From positions 1 through 39,884 of the forward strand of contig UQGR01000014.1 in assembly GCA_900540705.1 (NCBI GenBank): 39,884 bases of DNA. Direction: 5' to 3'. This document shows positions 1 through 8,220 of this stretch, piece by piece. Numbering within the stretch: position 1 is the first letter of the stretch; every line of letters begins with the position of its first letter. The notes under the pieces are model-generated. The model made no database searches and was not told where the DNA came from. It saw nothing but the letters and a program-made list of their open reading frames with translations. The position numbers were made by a program, and so were the translations under genes. The DNA is from an uncultured Mollicutes bacterium (GTDB taxonomy: Bacteria; Bacillota_I; Bacilli_A; Acholeplasmatales; Anaeroplasmataceae).

Positions 1-21
1 GTAGGGAAAAAGGTGAAACTT

Positions 22-1863
22 GTGATTGACTTAATGGAAATAAAGGATCCATCTTTTATAAAAGAAATGTCTATAAAGGAACTCAAGGAATTAGCCGTGC
101 AAATTAGAGAATTTTTAGTAAATTCCATCTCTAAGACAGGAGGGCACTTGAGTAGCAATTTAGGTGTTGTAGAGATTACAATAGCTATGTACTATGTGTT
201 TGATCCTGAAAAAGATAAGTTTTTATTTGATGTAGGACATCAATCCTATGTGCATAAAATATTGACGGGAAGAGCTAAGGATTTTTCTACACTGAGACAG
301 TTTAATGGGATGAGTGGTTACATTCACCGCAAGGAGTCAAAATATGATGTTTGGGAATCTGGACACTCCTCTACAACGATATCCGCTATGGCTGGAATGC
401 TGATTGCTAGTAGAACTAAGGATGAAAAGGTGGTCAGCTTGATTGGAGATTCCTCCATCATGAATGGTGTTGCCTTTGAGGGCTTGAATTTTCTGGGGTC
501 TCAAAAGAATTTAGCACCTATCATCATATTAAATGATAATAAAATGGGAATTTCTAAATCTGTAGGAGCTCTTTCGAAGGCTTTTTCTAGGCTGAGAGGC
601 ACTCGGTTATGGCGTGGCTTTAAAAGGACCTTAAACTTTATTTTTCCCACCTTTATTACAAATACCTTTCATCAAATGAAGCGAGGCTTAAAGGCCTTTA
701 TCCAGCATGATAATATATTTGAGGATTTAGGCTTTGATTACTATGGTCCTATCAAAGGAAATGATTTGAGAGCCTGTATTAAAGCTCTTCAGCGAATTAA
801 AAAGAATAATGGTCCTGTGATTTTACATATTTTAACACAAAAGGGAAAAGGCTATGCTCCCACAGAATCTGATGAGGAAGGAAGCTTTCATGGGGTTGGT
901 CCATTTGACGTGAAAACGGGAATTTCTACGACCATAAAAAGAAAGAATGAGCATTCCTATTCTGAGCTGGTTGGTCATTATCTTGCAGAAAAGCGGAAGG
1001 AAGAACCATTTTTTGTGGTAACTCCTGCAATGAAGGTTGGAGCTCAATTAGAGGAGTTTGCCCAGCTCTATCCGGAAGACTTTTATGATGTGGGTATTGC
1101 TGAGGAGCATGCGGCTGACATGTCGGCAGGTATTGCTCTGAGTGGAAAAAGAGTAGTATTACTATATTATTCCACCTTTTCTCAAAGAGCTTATGACCAA
1201 ATCCTGAATGATGTTGCAAGACAGAATTTGCCAGTGATTATTGGAATAGACAGAGCTGGTGTGGTAGGAGAGGATGGAGCAACCCACCAAGGAATCTATG
1301 ACATCGCCATGTTCAGTAGCATGCCAAATATGAGCATCCTAATGCCAAAGGATGCGCAAGAGCTTTGTGGTGCCTTCAATTATGCGTTTCAGCATCAAGG
1401 ACCTATTGTGATTCGATATCCCCGTAAGAATGTACTTGTCGATATGCAGGACATTTCATATTCCTACACATTGACCCCTAGCTGGGAGTATTTATTAAAA
1501 GGGAAGAAGGTATGTGTTATAACCTATGGACCTGATGTTCTATGGCTTCAAGGTCTAGTAGAAAAGTATAAATTAGAGGTATCTATAGTAAATGCTAGAT
1601 TTATAAGACCCCTTGATGAGAAAATATTGAAAGAAATTTTAACAAATCATAAGAAGATTTTAGTCCTTGAACAGGCCATTGATACAGGTGGATTGTATTC
1701 AGCAATTCTAAAATTTAGCAATGAAAATAGGATTACGACAGAGCTTCATTTTTTAGGCTTTGAACGAAATACGATTTTGCCTCATGGAAAAATTCAAGAG
1801 GTATTGGATCATTTTGGTCTTTCTGAAGAAAGTGTAGTGAATAAAATAAAAGAATTAAAATAA
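22..1863 (+). CDS. dxs: 1-deoxy-D-xylulose-5-phosphate synthase
   Basis: Thiamine-diphosphate enzyme that condenses pyruvate and glyceraldehyde 3-phosphate, the first step of the MEP isoprenoid pathway, in the cytoplasm. The N-terminal transketolase half carries the TGGH motif and the GHQSYVHKILTGR motif. The C-terminal half carries GIAEEHA (catalytic Glu), the pyrimidine-binding region, and the late IRYPRKN motif. I chose GTG at 22 because AAGGTGA lies 5 nt upstream and it gives a family-like N-terminus; GTG at 13 is the other option. Length is about 613 residues, normal for the family. The usual GDG of the thiamine-binding motif reads GDS (IGDSSIMNG, about residue 143). The gene ends in a hairpin shared with convergent ispH. 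Confidence 0.95.
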   Translation: MIDLMEIKDPSFIKEMSIKELKELAVQIREFLVNSISKTGGHLSSNLGVVEITIAMYYVFDPEKDKFLFDVGHQSYVHKILTGRAKDFSTLRQFNGMSGYIHRKESKYDVWESGHSSTTISAMAGMLIASRTKDEKVVSLIGDSSIMNGVAFEGLNFLGSQKNLAPIIILNDNKMGISKSVGALSKAFSRLRGTRLWRGFKRTLNFIFPTFITNTFHQMKRGLKAFIQHDNIFEDLGFDYYGPIKGNDLRACIKALQRIKKNNGPVILHILTQKGKGYAPTESDEEGSFHGVGPFDVKTGISTTIKRKNEHSYSELVGHYLAEKRKEEPFFVVTPAMKVGAQLEEFAQLYPEDFYDVGIAEEHAADMSAGIALSGKRVVLLYYSTFSQRAYDQILNDVARQNLPVIIGIDRAGVVGEDGATHQGIYDIAMFSSMPNMSILMPKDAQELCGAFNYAFQHQGPIVIRYPRKNVLVDMQDISYSYTLTPSWEYLLKGKKVCVITYGPDVLWLQGLVEKYKLEVSIVNARFIRPLDEKILKEILTNHKKILVLEQAIDTGGLYSAILKFSNENRITTELHFLGFERNTILPHGKIQEVLDHFGLSEESVVNKIKELK

Positions 1864-1887
1864 GAGGCGTAGATTCGCCTCTTTTTT
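1862..1887. terminator. Bidirectional intrinsic terminator dxs/ispH
   Basis: Inverted repeat GAGGCG-TAGATT-CGCCTC (extended by flanking A-T pairs) followed by six T on the plus strand. The other strand also has an A/T-flanked copy, so it can serve both dxs and convergent ispH, whose stop codon it overlaps. Confidence 0.85.
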
Positions 1888-2749
1888 AATGGTTTGTTGA
1901 TAAATAGGTAATGATTTCATCGACGATTTCTTTAGGAGTAGAAGCTCCTGAAGTAATAGAAATGCTTTGGATATCGGTAAAGTCTAGGCTCTTAACCTGG
2001 GCTAGATTCTCCACCAATAAAGTTATAATTCCTACAGATTGACTGGCTAAGACAAGCTTCTTTGTATTGGAGGAATTCGCATCTCCAACCACCAAGCATA
2101 AGTCTGTAGATTCTTGTTTTAAAATGGCTTCCTGTCTTATTGTAGTTGCTACACAAATTTTGTTGTCTAAAACGGCAGTAGGGAATTTTTCAGAAAGAGC
2201 ATCATAGATTCTTTGGGTATCATAGATGGAGAGTGTAGTTTGGTTCGTAACGTAAATTTTATTTGTGGATAAAACTAGATGGGCTACATCCTCCAGTGTT
2301 TCAATCAGAAGAATAGAAGAATCCATTCCTAATATTCCTTCACATTCTGGGTGATGCTTCGTGCCAATATAAAGGCATTGAAATCCATCTGCTAGATGTT
2401 TCTGAATTCTTTTGTGAATAATCTGCACATTTCCACAGGTTGTATCCAAAATATTCAGTCCCTTTTTTATAGCTTGTTCTCTAACCTGAGGTGAAACTCC
2501 ATGGGCAGAAAACACTACTGTGCCTTCTGTAATTTGTTCTAAAAGCTCCAGCCTAGTTTTACCCTTTTGTTCAATGAGTATAGCTCCCCTCTTCGTTAAG
2601 TCCTCTATCACATACTGGTTGTGTATGATGGAGCCTAATAGATAAATGGGACGAGGAGTAAAGGGAGAATCTAAGGCCTTATAGACGGCAGCTAGTGCAG
2701 ATTTAACTCCTCCACAATAGCCTTGAGGGTCTAATTTATTTATGATCAT
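1886..2749 (-). CDS. ispH: 4-hydroxy-3-methylbut-2-enyl diphosphate reductase
   Basis: Last enzyme of the MEP pathway: an iron-sulfur enzyme reducing HMBPP to IPP and DMAPP. The three cluster-binding cysteines are visible at C12 (GYCGGVKSA), C105 (DTTCG) and C199 (KICVATT). The family motifs HPE (133-135), IRQEA and SGASTP are also present. The ATG at 2749 has GGAGG five bases upstream. It is the second gene of a uppS-ispH operon with a 14-nt overlap and lies convergent to dxs. Length (287) is typical. Confidence 0.95.
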   Translation of the reverse strand: MIINKLDPQGYCGGVKSALAAVYKALDSPFTPRPIYLLGSIIHNQYVIEDLTKRGAILIEQKGKTRLELLEQITEGTVVFSAHGVSPQVREQAIKKGLNILDTTCGNVQIIHKRIQKHLADGFQCLYIGTKHHPECEGILGMDSSILLIETLEDVAHLVLSTNKIYVTNQTTLSIYDTQRIYDALSEKFPTAVLDNKICVATTIRQEAILKQESTDLCLVVGDANSSNTKKLVLASQSVGIITLLVENLAQVKSLDFTDIQSISITSGASTPKEIVDEIITYLSTNH

Positions 2750-3461
2750 TTAAGCCTCCAAAACGGCGATTCCTACTTTGATAGCTTTGCAGAGCTTTTT
2801 CCAGTTCTTTTTCATCAAAGTCTGGCCAAAGGGTATCCGTAAAATAAAGCTCTGCATATCCTAGCTGCCATAGAAGATAATTACTGATACGAATCTCTCC
2901 ACTGGTGCGAATCAGCAAATCAAGTTTAGGATAATCCTTAGTAAATAGGTGCTCCTCCAAAAGTGTAGGAGTGATTTCCTCTATTTTTAGCTTATCCTCT
3001 TTAACAAGCTTGGCAATTTCTTTTGTTGCCGTTGTAATCTCATCATAGGAGCCATAATCCACACAAAGTGTCAAAACTAATCCTGTATGATTTGCCGTTT
3101 TTTCTTCAATTTCCTCCATAATAGCTAGCAAGTTCTTTGGAACTCTATCCCGTCTTCCAATGAATTTTATTTTTAAAGGAGAATTCCATATTTTTTCCTT
3201 ATAACGCTTATAATACCGAACAGGAGTCTGCATAATATAGTCAACTTCACTTGCAGGACGATTCCAGTTTTCAGTGGAAAAGCAGAACATTGTTAAATAC
3301 TTAATTCCGATAGAGTTGCAGAGGTTGGCAATATCTCGAATATTGAAGGCCCCCTTTCGGTGACCCATTGTTCTTGGCAATAGTCTTTTTTTTGCCCACC
3401 GGCCATTTCCGTCTAATATCATTGCAATATGGACAGGCATCTTATTTTGATCTAAATTCAT
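2736..3461 (-). CDS. uppS: Isoprenyl transferase (undecaprenyl diphosphate synthase)
   Basis: Cis-prenyltransferase that elongates farnesyl diphosphate with IPP to make the C55 lipid carrier for cell-wall synthesis. Visible motifs are the N-terminal ILDGNGRWA (catalytic Asp18), the RTSGE motif near residue 205, and the LYFTDTLWPDF end motif. The ATG at 3461 has GGAGGG seven bases upstream. In many Firmicutes uppS precedes cdsA; here it directly precedes and overlaps ispH, so supply and use of IPP are coupled in one transcript. The 241-residue length is normal. Confidence 0.95.
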   Translation of the reverse strand: MNLDQNKMPVHIAMILDGNGRWAKKRLLPRTMGHRKGAFNIRDIANLCNSIGIKYLTMFCFSTENWNRPASEVDYIMQTPVRYYKRYKEKIWNSPLKIKFIGRRDRVPKNLLAIMEEIEEKTANHTGLVLTLCVDYGSYDEITTATKEIAKLVKEDKLKIEEITPTLLEEHLFTKDYPKLDLLIRTSGEIRISNYLLWQLGYAELYFTDTLWPDFDEKELEKALQSYQSRNRRFGGLNDHK

Positions 3462-3490
3462 TGGCTTTCCCTCCAGAGTAATGTATCCCT

Positions 3491-3499
3491 AGTATACCA
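3491..3499 (-). promoter_or_regulatory. Extended -10 promoter for uppS-ispH
   Basis: Read on the minus strand this is TGG-TATACT, an extended -10 element about 30 nt upstream of the uppS start codon. No good -35 hexamer is visible, which is tolerated by extended -10 promoters. Confidence 0.5.
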
Positions 3500-3567
3500 T
3501 AAAACAGGGAAAGATAAAACAAAATACCATTTATTTCTGTATTTTTCTATATTTTTTTTCTAGCTAC

Positions 3568-3612
3568 TTGAAATGAAAACTAAGGTTGTTATATAATATG
3601 TAAGCGCTTTGA
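3568..3612 (+). promoter_or_regulatory. ppdK promoter with overlapping cre site
   Basis: TTGAAA (3568-3573), an 18-nt spacer and TATAAT (3592-3597) form a good sigma-A promoter. TGTAAGCGCTTTGA (3599-3612) matches the catabolite-responsive consensus TGWAANCGNTNWCA at 13 of 14 positions. It covers the expected transcription start, a position from which CcpA normally represses. The promoter is seen directly; CcpA control is inferred. Confidence 0.7.
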
Positions 3613-3633
3613 AAAAAAGGGGATATGGAAGAG

Positions 3634-6258
3634 ATGAAGAAAAGATACGTTTATTTATTTGATGAGGCCTATGGTCTTGGAAAGGAATTGCTAGGTGGTA
3701 AAGGTGCCGGTCTAGCAGAAATGGCAAGCATAGGGATACAGATTCCTCAGGGATTCACAATAACTACTGAAGCCTGTGGAAAATACTATGCAGATGGGCA
3801 ATGCCTTTGTCAGGAGCTACAGGATGAGATAAAGAAGAATCTAGAAAGATTACAGACGATTACTGGAAAGAAATTGGGTGGAGAACAAAATCCACTTTTG
3901 GTATCTGTCCGTTCTGGAGCTAGAGTTTCTATGCCAGGTATGATGGATACAATTTTAAATTTGGGACTGAATGAAAGGACAGTTCAGGCTTTGGCAAAAA
4001 TAACAGGAAATGAACGCTTTGCCTATGATTCTTATCGAAGATTTATTTTGATGTTTACGAACATTGCTAAAGGTTTTCCAAGAAGAGAAATGGATTTGAT
4101 GCTGGAAAATCTAAAAAGTGAAAAGAATTATCAGCAGGATTATGAGGTTCCAGCAGAGGATTTAAAGGTCTTAATTCGGAATATGAAGGCCTGGTATTTA
4201 GAAAATGTGGGAGAAAAATTTCCAGAGGATCCTTGGCAGCAGCTGATAGAAGCCATTGGTGCAGTTTTCCACTCCTGGGAAAATGAACGAGCTATCATTT
4301 ACCGGAGAATGAATGGCATTCCTTCTGACTGGGGAACCGCTGTAAATGTACAATCTATGGTGTTTGGAAATAAGGGAGAAACCTCAGGAACGGGAGTTGG
4401 CTTTTCTAGAAATCCTGGTACAGGAGAAAAGGAAATATTTGCCGAATATTTAATCAATGCTCAGGGAGAGGATGTCGTTGCAGGAATAAGAACCCCCTTG
4501 CTGATAGATGAATTAAAAAAACAACAGCCAGATATTTATTATCAATTTGAAAAGACGGCTGAGAAGCTAGAACGTCATTATAAGGATATGCAGGATATGG
4601 AGTTTACTGTTGAGGATGGCAAGCTTTATTTCTTGCAGACGAGAAGTGGCAAAAGAACCGCCCAGGCAGCTTTGAAAATTGCCTGTGATTTAGTCGATGA
4701 GGGTTTAATTTCCAAGGAGGAGGCATTACTGAGAGTAGATGCAAAATCCTTATCTGATTTGTTACATCCTACCTTCGACTCTAAGGCCTTGGAGAAGGCT
4801 ACAGCTATTGCTAAAGGAAATCCTGCCTCTCCTGGGGCTGGAACTGGTAAGCTTGTATTCAACGCTCAGGATGCCAAGGCTCGCAAGAAGCAGGGAGAAC
4901 GGGTAATCTTAGTTAGGGAGGAAACAAGTCCTGAGGATATCATCGGAATGGTAGCTGCTGAGGCTGTAATTACGGCTAGAGGAGGAATGACCTCACATGC
5001 CGCCGTAGTAGCTAGAGGTATGGGAAAATGTGCTGTGACTGGCTGTTCAGATGCCTATATTGATGAAGAGACAAAAAAACTTATTCTTCACGGAAAAGCC
5101 TATGGAGAGGAGGACGTCTTTTCAGTAAATGGATCTACTGGAAAAATTTATGCAGAAGAAATAAAGATGGAGCCTGCTAAGCTTTCCCCAGAATTCTTAC
5201 GCCTTATGACCTGGGCTGATGAGGCTCGAAAGCTTCATATTCGTGCTAATGCAGATACACCAAAGGACGCTATTACTGCCCTTGGCTTTGGGGCAGAGGG
5301 AATTGGCCTATGCCGTACAGAGCATATGTTCTTTGGAGATGACCGTATTTTCTCTATGCGAAAGATGATTCTAGCCAAGGATGTTTACAGTAGACAGGCA
5401 GCATTAGAAGCGCTCCTTCCTTTCCAAAAGGAGGATTTTAAGGCCTTGTTTGTAGCGATGAAAGGTTTGCCAGTCAATATCCGATTGTTAGATCCACCGC
5501 TTCATGAATTTTTACCTCATGAGATAGAACAGATGCAGGAGCTAGCCTCCGCACTACAGATTAGCTTGTCTGAGGTTAAAGAAAGAATTTCAGAGCTTCA
5601 GGAATTTAATCCTATGATGGGCTTTAGAGGGGATAGATTGTGTGTTGCATATCCTGAGATTGCAAGAATGCAGGCAAAAGCCATTATTCGGGCCGCAATA
5701 GAGGCCAAGCAAGAACTGGGTTTAGCTGTAGAACCAGAAATTATGATTCCTTTTGTCATAGAATCAAAGGAATTGAAATTTGTAAAATCTATTATAGAAG
5801 AAGTCTGTCAAAATGAGATAGAAGCAGCAGGAGTGGAAATGAAGTATCATGTGGGGACTATGATAGAAATTCCAAGAGCTGCCCTTTTAGCGGATGAAAT
5901 TGCAAAGGATGCTCAGTTCTTCAGTTTTGGAACGAATGATTTAACGCAAATGACCATGGGGCTTTCTAGAGATGATTATTCTAAATTTTTACCTTATTAT
6001 TATGATCATAAGATATTAGAGAATGATCCATTCCAAACGGTCGACGTTCAAGGTGTAGGTAGATTAATCCAGATGGCAACAAATCTTGGTCGTAAGACAA
6101 ATCCAACTCTTCACATTGGCGTTTGTGGAGAAACAGGAGGAGATCCTGCATCAGTAGAATTCTACCATTCCTGTGGATTAGATTATGTGTCTTGTTCACC
6201 CTTTAGAATTCCTGTTGCAAGACTTGCTGCTGCACAGGCTGCGATTAAAAATAAATAA
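3634..6258 (+). CDS. ppdK: Pyruvate, phosphate dikinase
   Basis: Reversibly interconverts pyruvate + ATP + Pi and PEP + AMP + PPi. In anaerobic Firmicutes it serves PPi-linked glycolysis or gluconeogenesis. Domains in order: N-terminal nucleotide-binding domain, central swivelling phospho-His domain with GGMTSHAAVVARGMGK, and a C-terminal PEP/pyruvate TIM barrel ending in CGETGGDP (catalytic Cys). I chose the ATG at 3634: the AAGGGG ribosome site is too close (2 nt) to the ATG at 3625. This start also gives 874 residues with the catalytic His at 455, the same as the well-studied Clostridium symbiosum enzyme. It is monocistronic, with a terminator after it and a probable cre site in its promoter. 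Confidence 0.96.
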   Translation: MKKRYVYLFDEAYGLGKELLGGKGAGLAEMASIGIQIPQGFTITTEACGKYYADGQCLCQELQDEIKKNLERLQTITGKKLGGEQNPLLVSVRSGARVSMPGMMDTILNLGLNERTVQALAKITGNERFAYDSYRRFILMFTNIAKGFPRREMDLMLENLKSEKNYQQDYEVPAEDLKVLIRNMKAWYLENVGEKFPEDPWQQLIEAIGAVFHSWENERAIIYRRMNGIPSDWGTAVNVQSMVFGNKGETSGTGVGFSRNPGTGEKEIFAEYLINAQGEDVVAGIRTPLLIDELKKQQPDIYYQFEKTAEKLERHYKDMQDMEFTVEDGKLYFLQTRSGKRTAQAALKIACDLVDEGLISKEEALLRVDAKSLSDLLHPTFDSKALEKATAIAKGNPASPGAGTGKLVFNAQDAKARKKQGERVILVREETSPEDIIGMVAAEAVITARGGMTSHAAVVARGMGKCAVTGCSDAYIDEETKKLILHGKAYGEEDVFSVNGSTGKIYAEEIKMEPAKLSPEFLRLMTWADEARKLHIRANADTPKDAITALGFGAEGIGLCRTEHMFFGDDRIFSMRKMILAKDVYSRQAALEALLPFQKEDFKALFVAMKGLPVNIRLLDPPLHEFLPHEIEQMQELASALQISLSEVKERISELQEFNPMMGFRGDRLCVAYPEIARMQAKAIIRAAIEAKQELGLAVEPEIMIPFVIESKELKFVKSIIEEVCQNEIEAAGVEMKYHVGTMIEIPRAALLADEIAKDAQFFSFGTNDLTQMTMGLSRDDYSKFLPYYYDHKILENDPFQTVDVQGVGRLIQMATNLGRKTNPTLHIGVCGETGGDPASVEFYHSCGLDYVSCSPFRIPVARLAAAQAAIKNK

Positions 6259-6272
6259 GTATTGTTGAATAT

Positions 6273-6307
6273 AAGTGTCTAATCTATTTTAGGCACTTTT
6301 ATTTTTT
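6273..6307 (+). terminator. Intrinsic terminator after ppdK
   Basis: A 10-bp stem AAGTGTCTAA/TTAGGCACTT with one G-U pair, a 6-nt loop and a T-rich tail. Confidence 0.8.
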
Positions 6308-6366
6308 CTAGGCAATCCATATATACGAATAATTGATTTTTTCATAATGTAATATGGTGATGTATT

Positions 6367-6999
6367 GTGCGGGCTATTTTATGTTTTCATGGATTACTTT
6401 CTACTAAATCTGATTTTTCTTATTTAAGCACAATGCTTAAAAATCATTATGATAAGGTAATTAGCTATGACTTGCCTGGTCATGGACAAAATAAAATGAA
6501 ATTTAATAGTGAAAATATAAAAAAATTTGTGGTGGATATGTATGACTCTATCGCGTATAAATATGATAGTATTGATGCGATAGGATATTCTATGGGTGGT
6601 GTAATTGCCTGTTATTTACAGAGTGTAAGAAGGATAGATCATTTGGTATTGCTGGCCCCTGCTTACCGTTATTTAAACCTTAAGAATTATCATTTTACAA
6701 GAGGAACGATAGAAGCTGGGAATACAATTACGGAGCTATTTCCTAGAAAAAATTATTTTCATATTTTTCGATTTACAAAAATCATTTCAGACTTATCGGA
6801 TGAATTTAAAATTATATATCCGAAAACCTTAATTCTTTGGGGGACAGACGACTATCTCGTCAAGGAGGAATCAGGGGTTCTTCTTTATCAAATGATTCAT
6901 AACAAGGATCGAAGATTTATCAAGCTAAAATTCCATAATCATTTTAATATTGTATTTTCCAACATAGTTCTAACGATTGTTCATGATTTTTTAGTATAA
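6367..6999 (+). CDS. Alpha/beta hydrolase (serine esterase/lipase-like)
   Basis: Small alpha/beta hydrolase of 210 residues. The oxyanion-loop motif HG sits near residue 8 (LCFHGLL). The nucleophile elbow is GYSMGG, with a candidate acid in LILWGTDDYLV and a catalytic His near the C-terminus (KFHNHFN). There is no signal peptide, so it is cytoplasmic; the substrate cannot be told. The start is GTG at 6367 with GGTGAT five bases upstream; a nearby ATG is out of frame. It lies 38 nt upstream of the rubrerythrin-like gene and may be co-transcribed with it. Confidence 0.8.
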   Translation: MRAILCFHGLLSTKSDFSYLSTMLKNHYDKVISYDLPGHGQNKMKFNSENIKKFVVDMYDSIAYKYDSIDAIGYSMGGVIACYLQSVRRIDHLVLLAPAYRYLNLKNYHFTRGTIEAGNTITELFPRKNYFHIFRFTKIISDLSDEFKIIYPKTLILWGTDDYLVKEESGVLLYQMIHNKDRRFIKLKFHNHFNIVFSNIVLTIVHDFLV

Positions 7000-7037
7000 T
7001 TTTATCTTTTTTTTACAAAATAATACTAGGTGATAGA

Positions 7038-7481
7038 ATGCAAAATTTTGATGATTTAAAAAAGTATCCCATGCATCAATTAGGACTAGCCTCTAGTGAA
7101 AAGGTCAAATATGAAATAAAAGCCTATTTAGATAATAAAACTCACAGCTCAGCCTATATTAAGGTCTGTGCTATGGAGCTGAAACGGCTTGGTCATTTCG
7201 AACTTAACTTAGCTTTAGAGGAAATAGCGAGACAAAAATTATGCTTTGAGGCAATTCTTATGGAAGCCTTTGGAATGAAGGAAGATATTCGTCTGAATTT
7301 GAATAATGTCTTAATTCGGGCAGAAGAGGATGTTGCTCTTGCGAGAAAGATAGAGCTTCTTGCCAAGGACGAGCAGGATCATGAGGTATGTATGTTGATG
7401 CATGAGGTTGCAAAAACTGAGGCTGAAAATCTTGCGGCTCTGATGGGAATTGTGAATCAAGCGATTGATTTAAAGCTTTAA
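7038..7481 (+). CDS. Rubrerythrin-like four-helix protein with degenerate metal site
   Basis: All-helical 147-residue protein. Its spacing resembles the ferritin-like domain of clostridial rubrerythrins, without a rubredoxin domain. The last helix (MHEVAKTEAENLAAL, 121-135) aligns with the family's HExARDEGRHA helix, but the ligand His is Asn. The earlier EExxH motif is replaced by QKLCF (66-70). A working di-iron centre is therefore unlikely. Assignment is by remembered family pattern, not by a search, and a generic helical protein is the alternative. ATG 7038 is preceded by AGGTGA. Confidence 0.5.
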   Translation: MQNFDDLKKYPMHQLGLASSEKVKYEIKAYLDNKTHSSAYIKVCAMELKRLGHFELNLALEEIARQKLCFEAILMEAFGMKEDIRLNLNNVLIRAEEDVALARKIELLAKDEQDHEVCMLMHEVAKTEAENLAALMGIVNQAIDLKL

Positions 7482-7497
7482 TTCACATTTAAAGAAT

Positions 7498-7532
7498 AGA
7501 ACTGTAAATTCGTAAATTACAGTTCTTTTTTT
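7498..7532 (+). terminator. Intrinsic terminator
   Basis: Perfect 10-bp stem AGAACTGTAA/TTACAGTTCT with a 9-nt loop and seven T, closing the hydrolase/rubrerythrin-like unit. Confidence 0.88.
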
Positions 7533-7537
7533 ATCTA

Positions 7538-7590
7538 TTGAATTCCTCCTATAAAAGTGGTAAAATAATATAAATGAATTTTTATTCATT
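7538..7590 (+). promoter_or_regulatory. Promoter and probable TetR operator
   Basis: TTGAAT (7538-7543), 17-nt spacer, TAAAAT (7561-7566). Directly at the expected start point lies the palindrome AATGAAT-TTTT-ATTCATT (7573-7590). It sits 17 nt upstream of the TetR-family gene, the classical position of an autoregulatory operator. Confidence 0.65.
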
Positions 7591-7607
7591 CAATTAGGGG
7601 TGGTGTT

Positions 7608-8207
7608 ATGGGAAGAAATATGGATAAGAATTTGGAACAACGCCAAAAGACAAAAGAAAAAATAGAAAATGGAGCTTTATTATATTTTGCTAAATATGGG
7701 CTAGCAGGGGCGAAAATCAGCGATTTGGCTAAATTTTTAGGGATTGCTCAAGGATTGCTATATCGCTATTATCCTTCAAAGGAAGCCCTATTTAAAGAGG
7801 TCTGTGAAAAATGGATTCAGCAGAGGGATGACGGGTATTTAAAGCTTGCCACTTCTCCATTAACTGCCAAGGAAAAAATAATGAGAATTACAGAGAATAT
7901 AAAAATAAGTTTAGAGAGGGATTACCGGTTGGCTGCAATCTTTACTATTTTTGAAAATGAAAGCTTGGCTCATGGGGTAGCTGAGGGAAGTGCCTTTGCT
8001 ATGTGGAGTAAGGAGCCTATTGAGATATTAGCTAGAATCATTGTCCAAGGTCAGCAGGAAGGAGATATTCATATGGGAGATGCAATTCAAATGTCTGTTA
8101 CCTATTGGGGATTGGTTTTTGCGATGGGACATAACCAGATATCTAGTGGAACTATAGTTAGCTATGATATTTCATTGCTGAATCGACTATTGATTAAAAA
8201 TGTATAA
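7608..8207 (+). CDS. TetR/AcrR-family transcriptional regulator
   Basis: 199-residue regulator. The N-terminal helix-turn-helix spans about residues 20-65, including AKISDLAKFLGIAQGLLYRYYPSKEALF, broken here as AKISDLAKFLG and GLLYRYYPSKE. The C-terminal part is the variable ligand-binding domain. The start ATG has AGGGGTGG upstream. It is the first gene of an operon with an ABC ATPase and two permeases, so it most likely represses this exporter and itself through the palindrome just upstream. The inducer is unknown. Confidence 0.88.
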   Translation: MGRNMDKNLEQRQKTKEKIENGALLYFAKYGLAGAKISDLAKFLGIAQGLLYRYYPSKEALFKEVCEKWIQQRDDGYLKLATSPLTAKEKIMRITENIKISLERDYRLAAIFTIFENESLAHGVAEGSAFAMWSKEPIEILARIIVQGQQEGDIHMGDAIQMSVTYWGLVFAMGHNQISSGTIVSYDISLLNRLLIKNV

Positions 8208-8220
8208 AAGGGGAAAAGTT

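Noticed and set aside
13..21. GTG at 13 as dxs start
   Set aside because: It falls inside the AAGGTGA ribosome site of the better GTG at 22.
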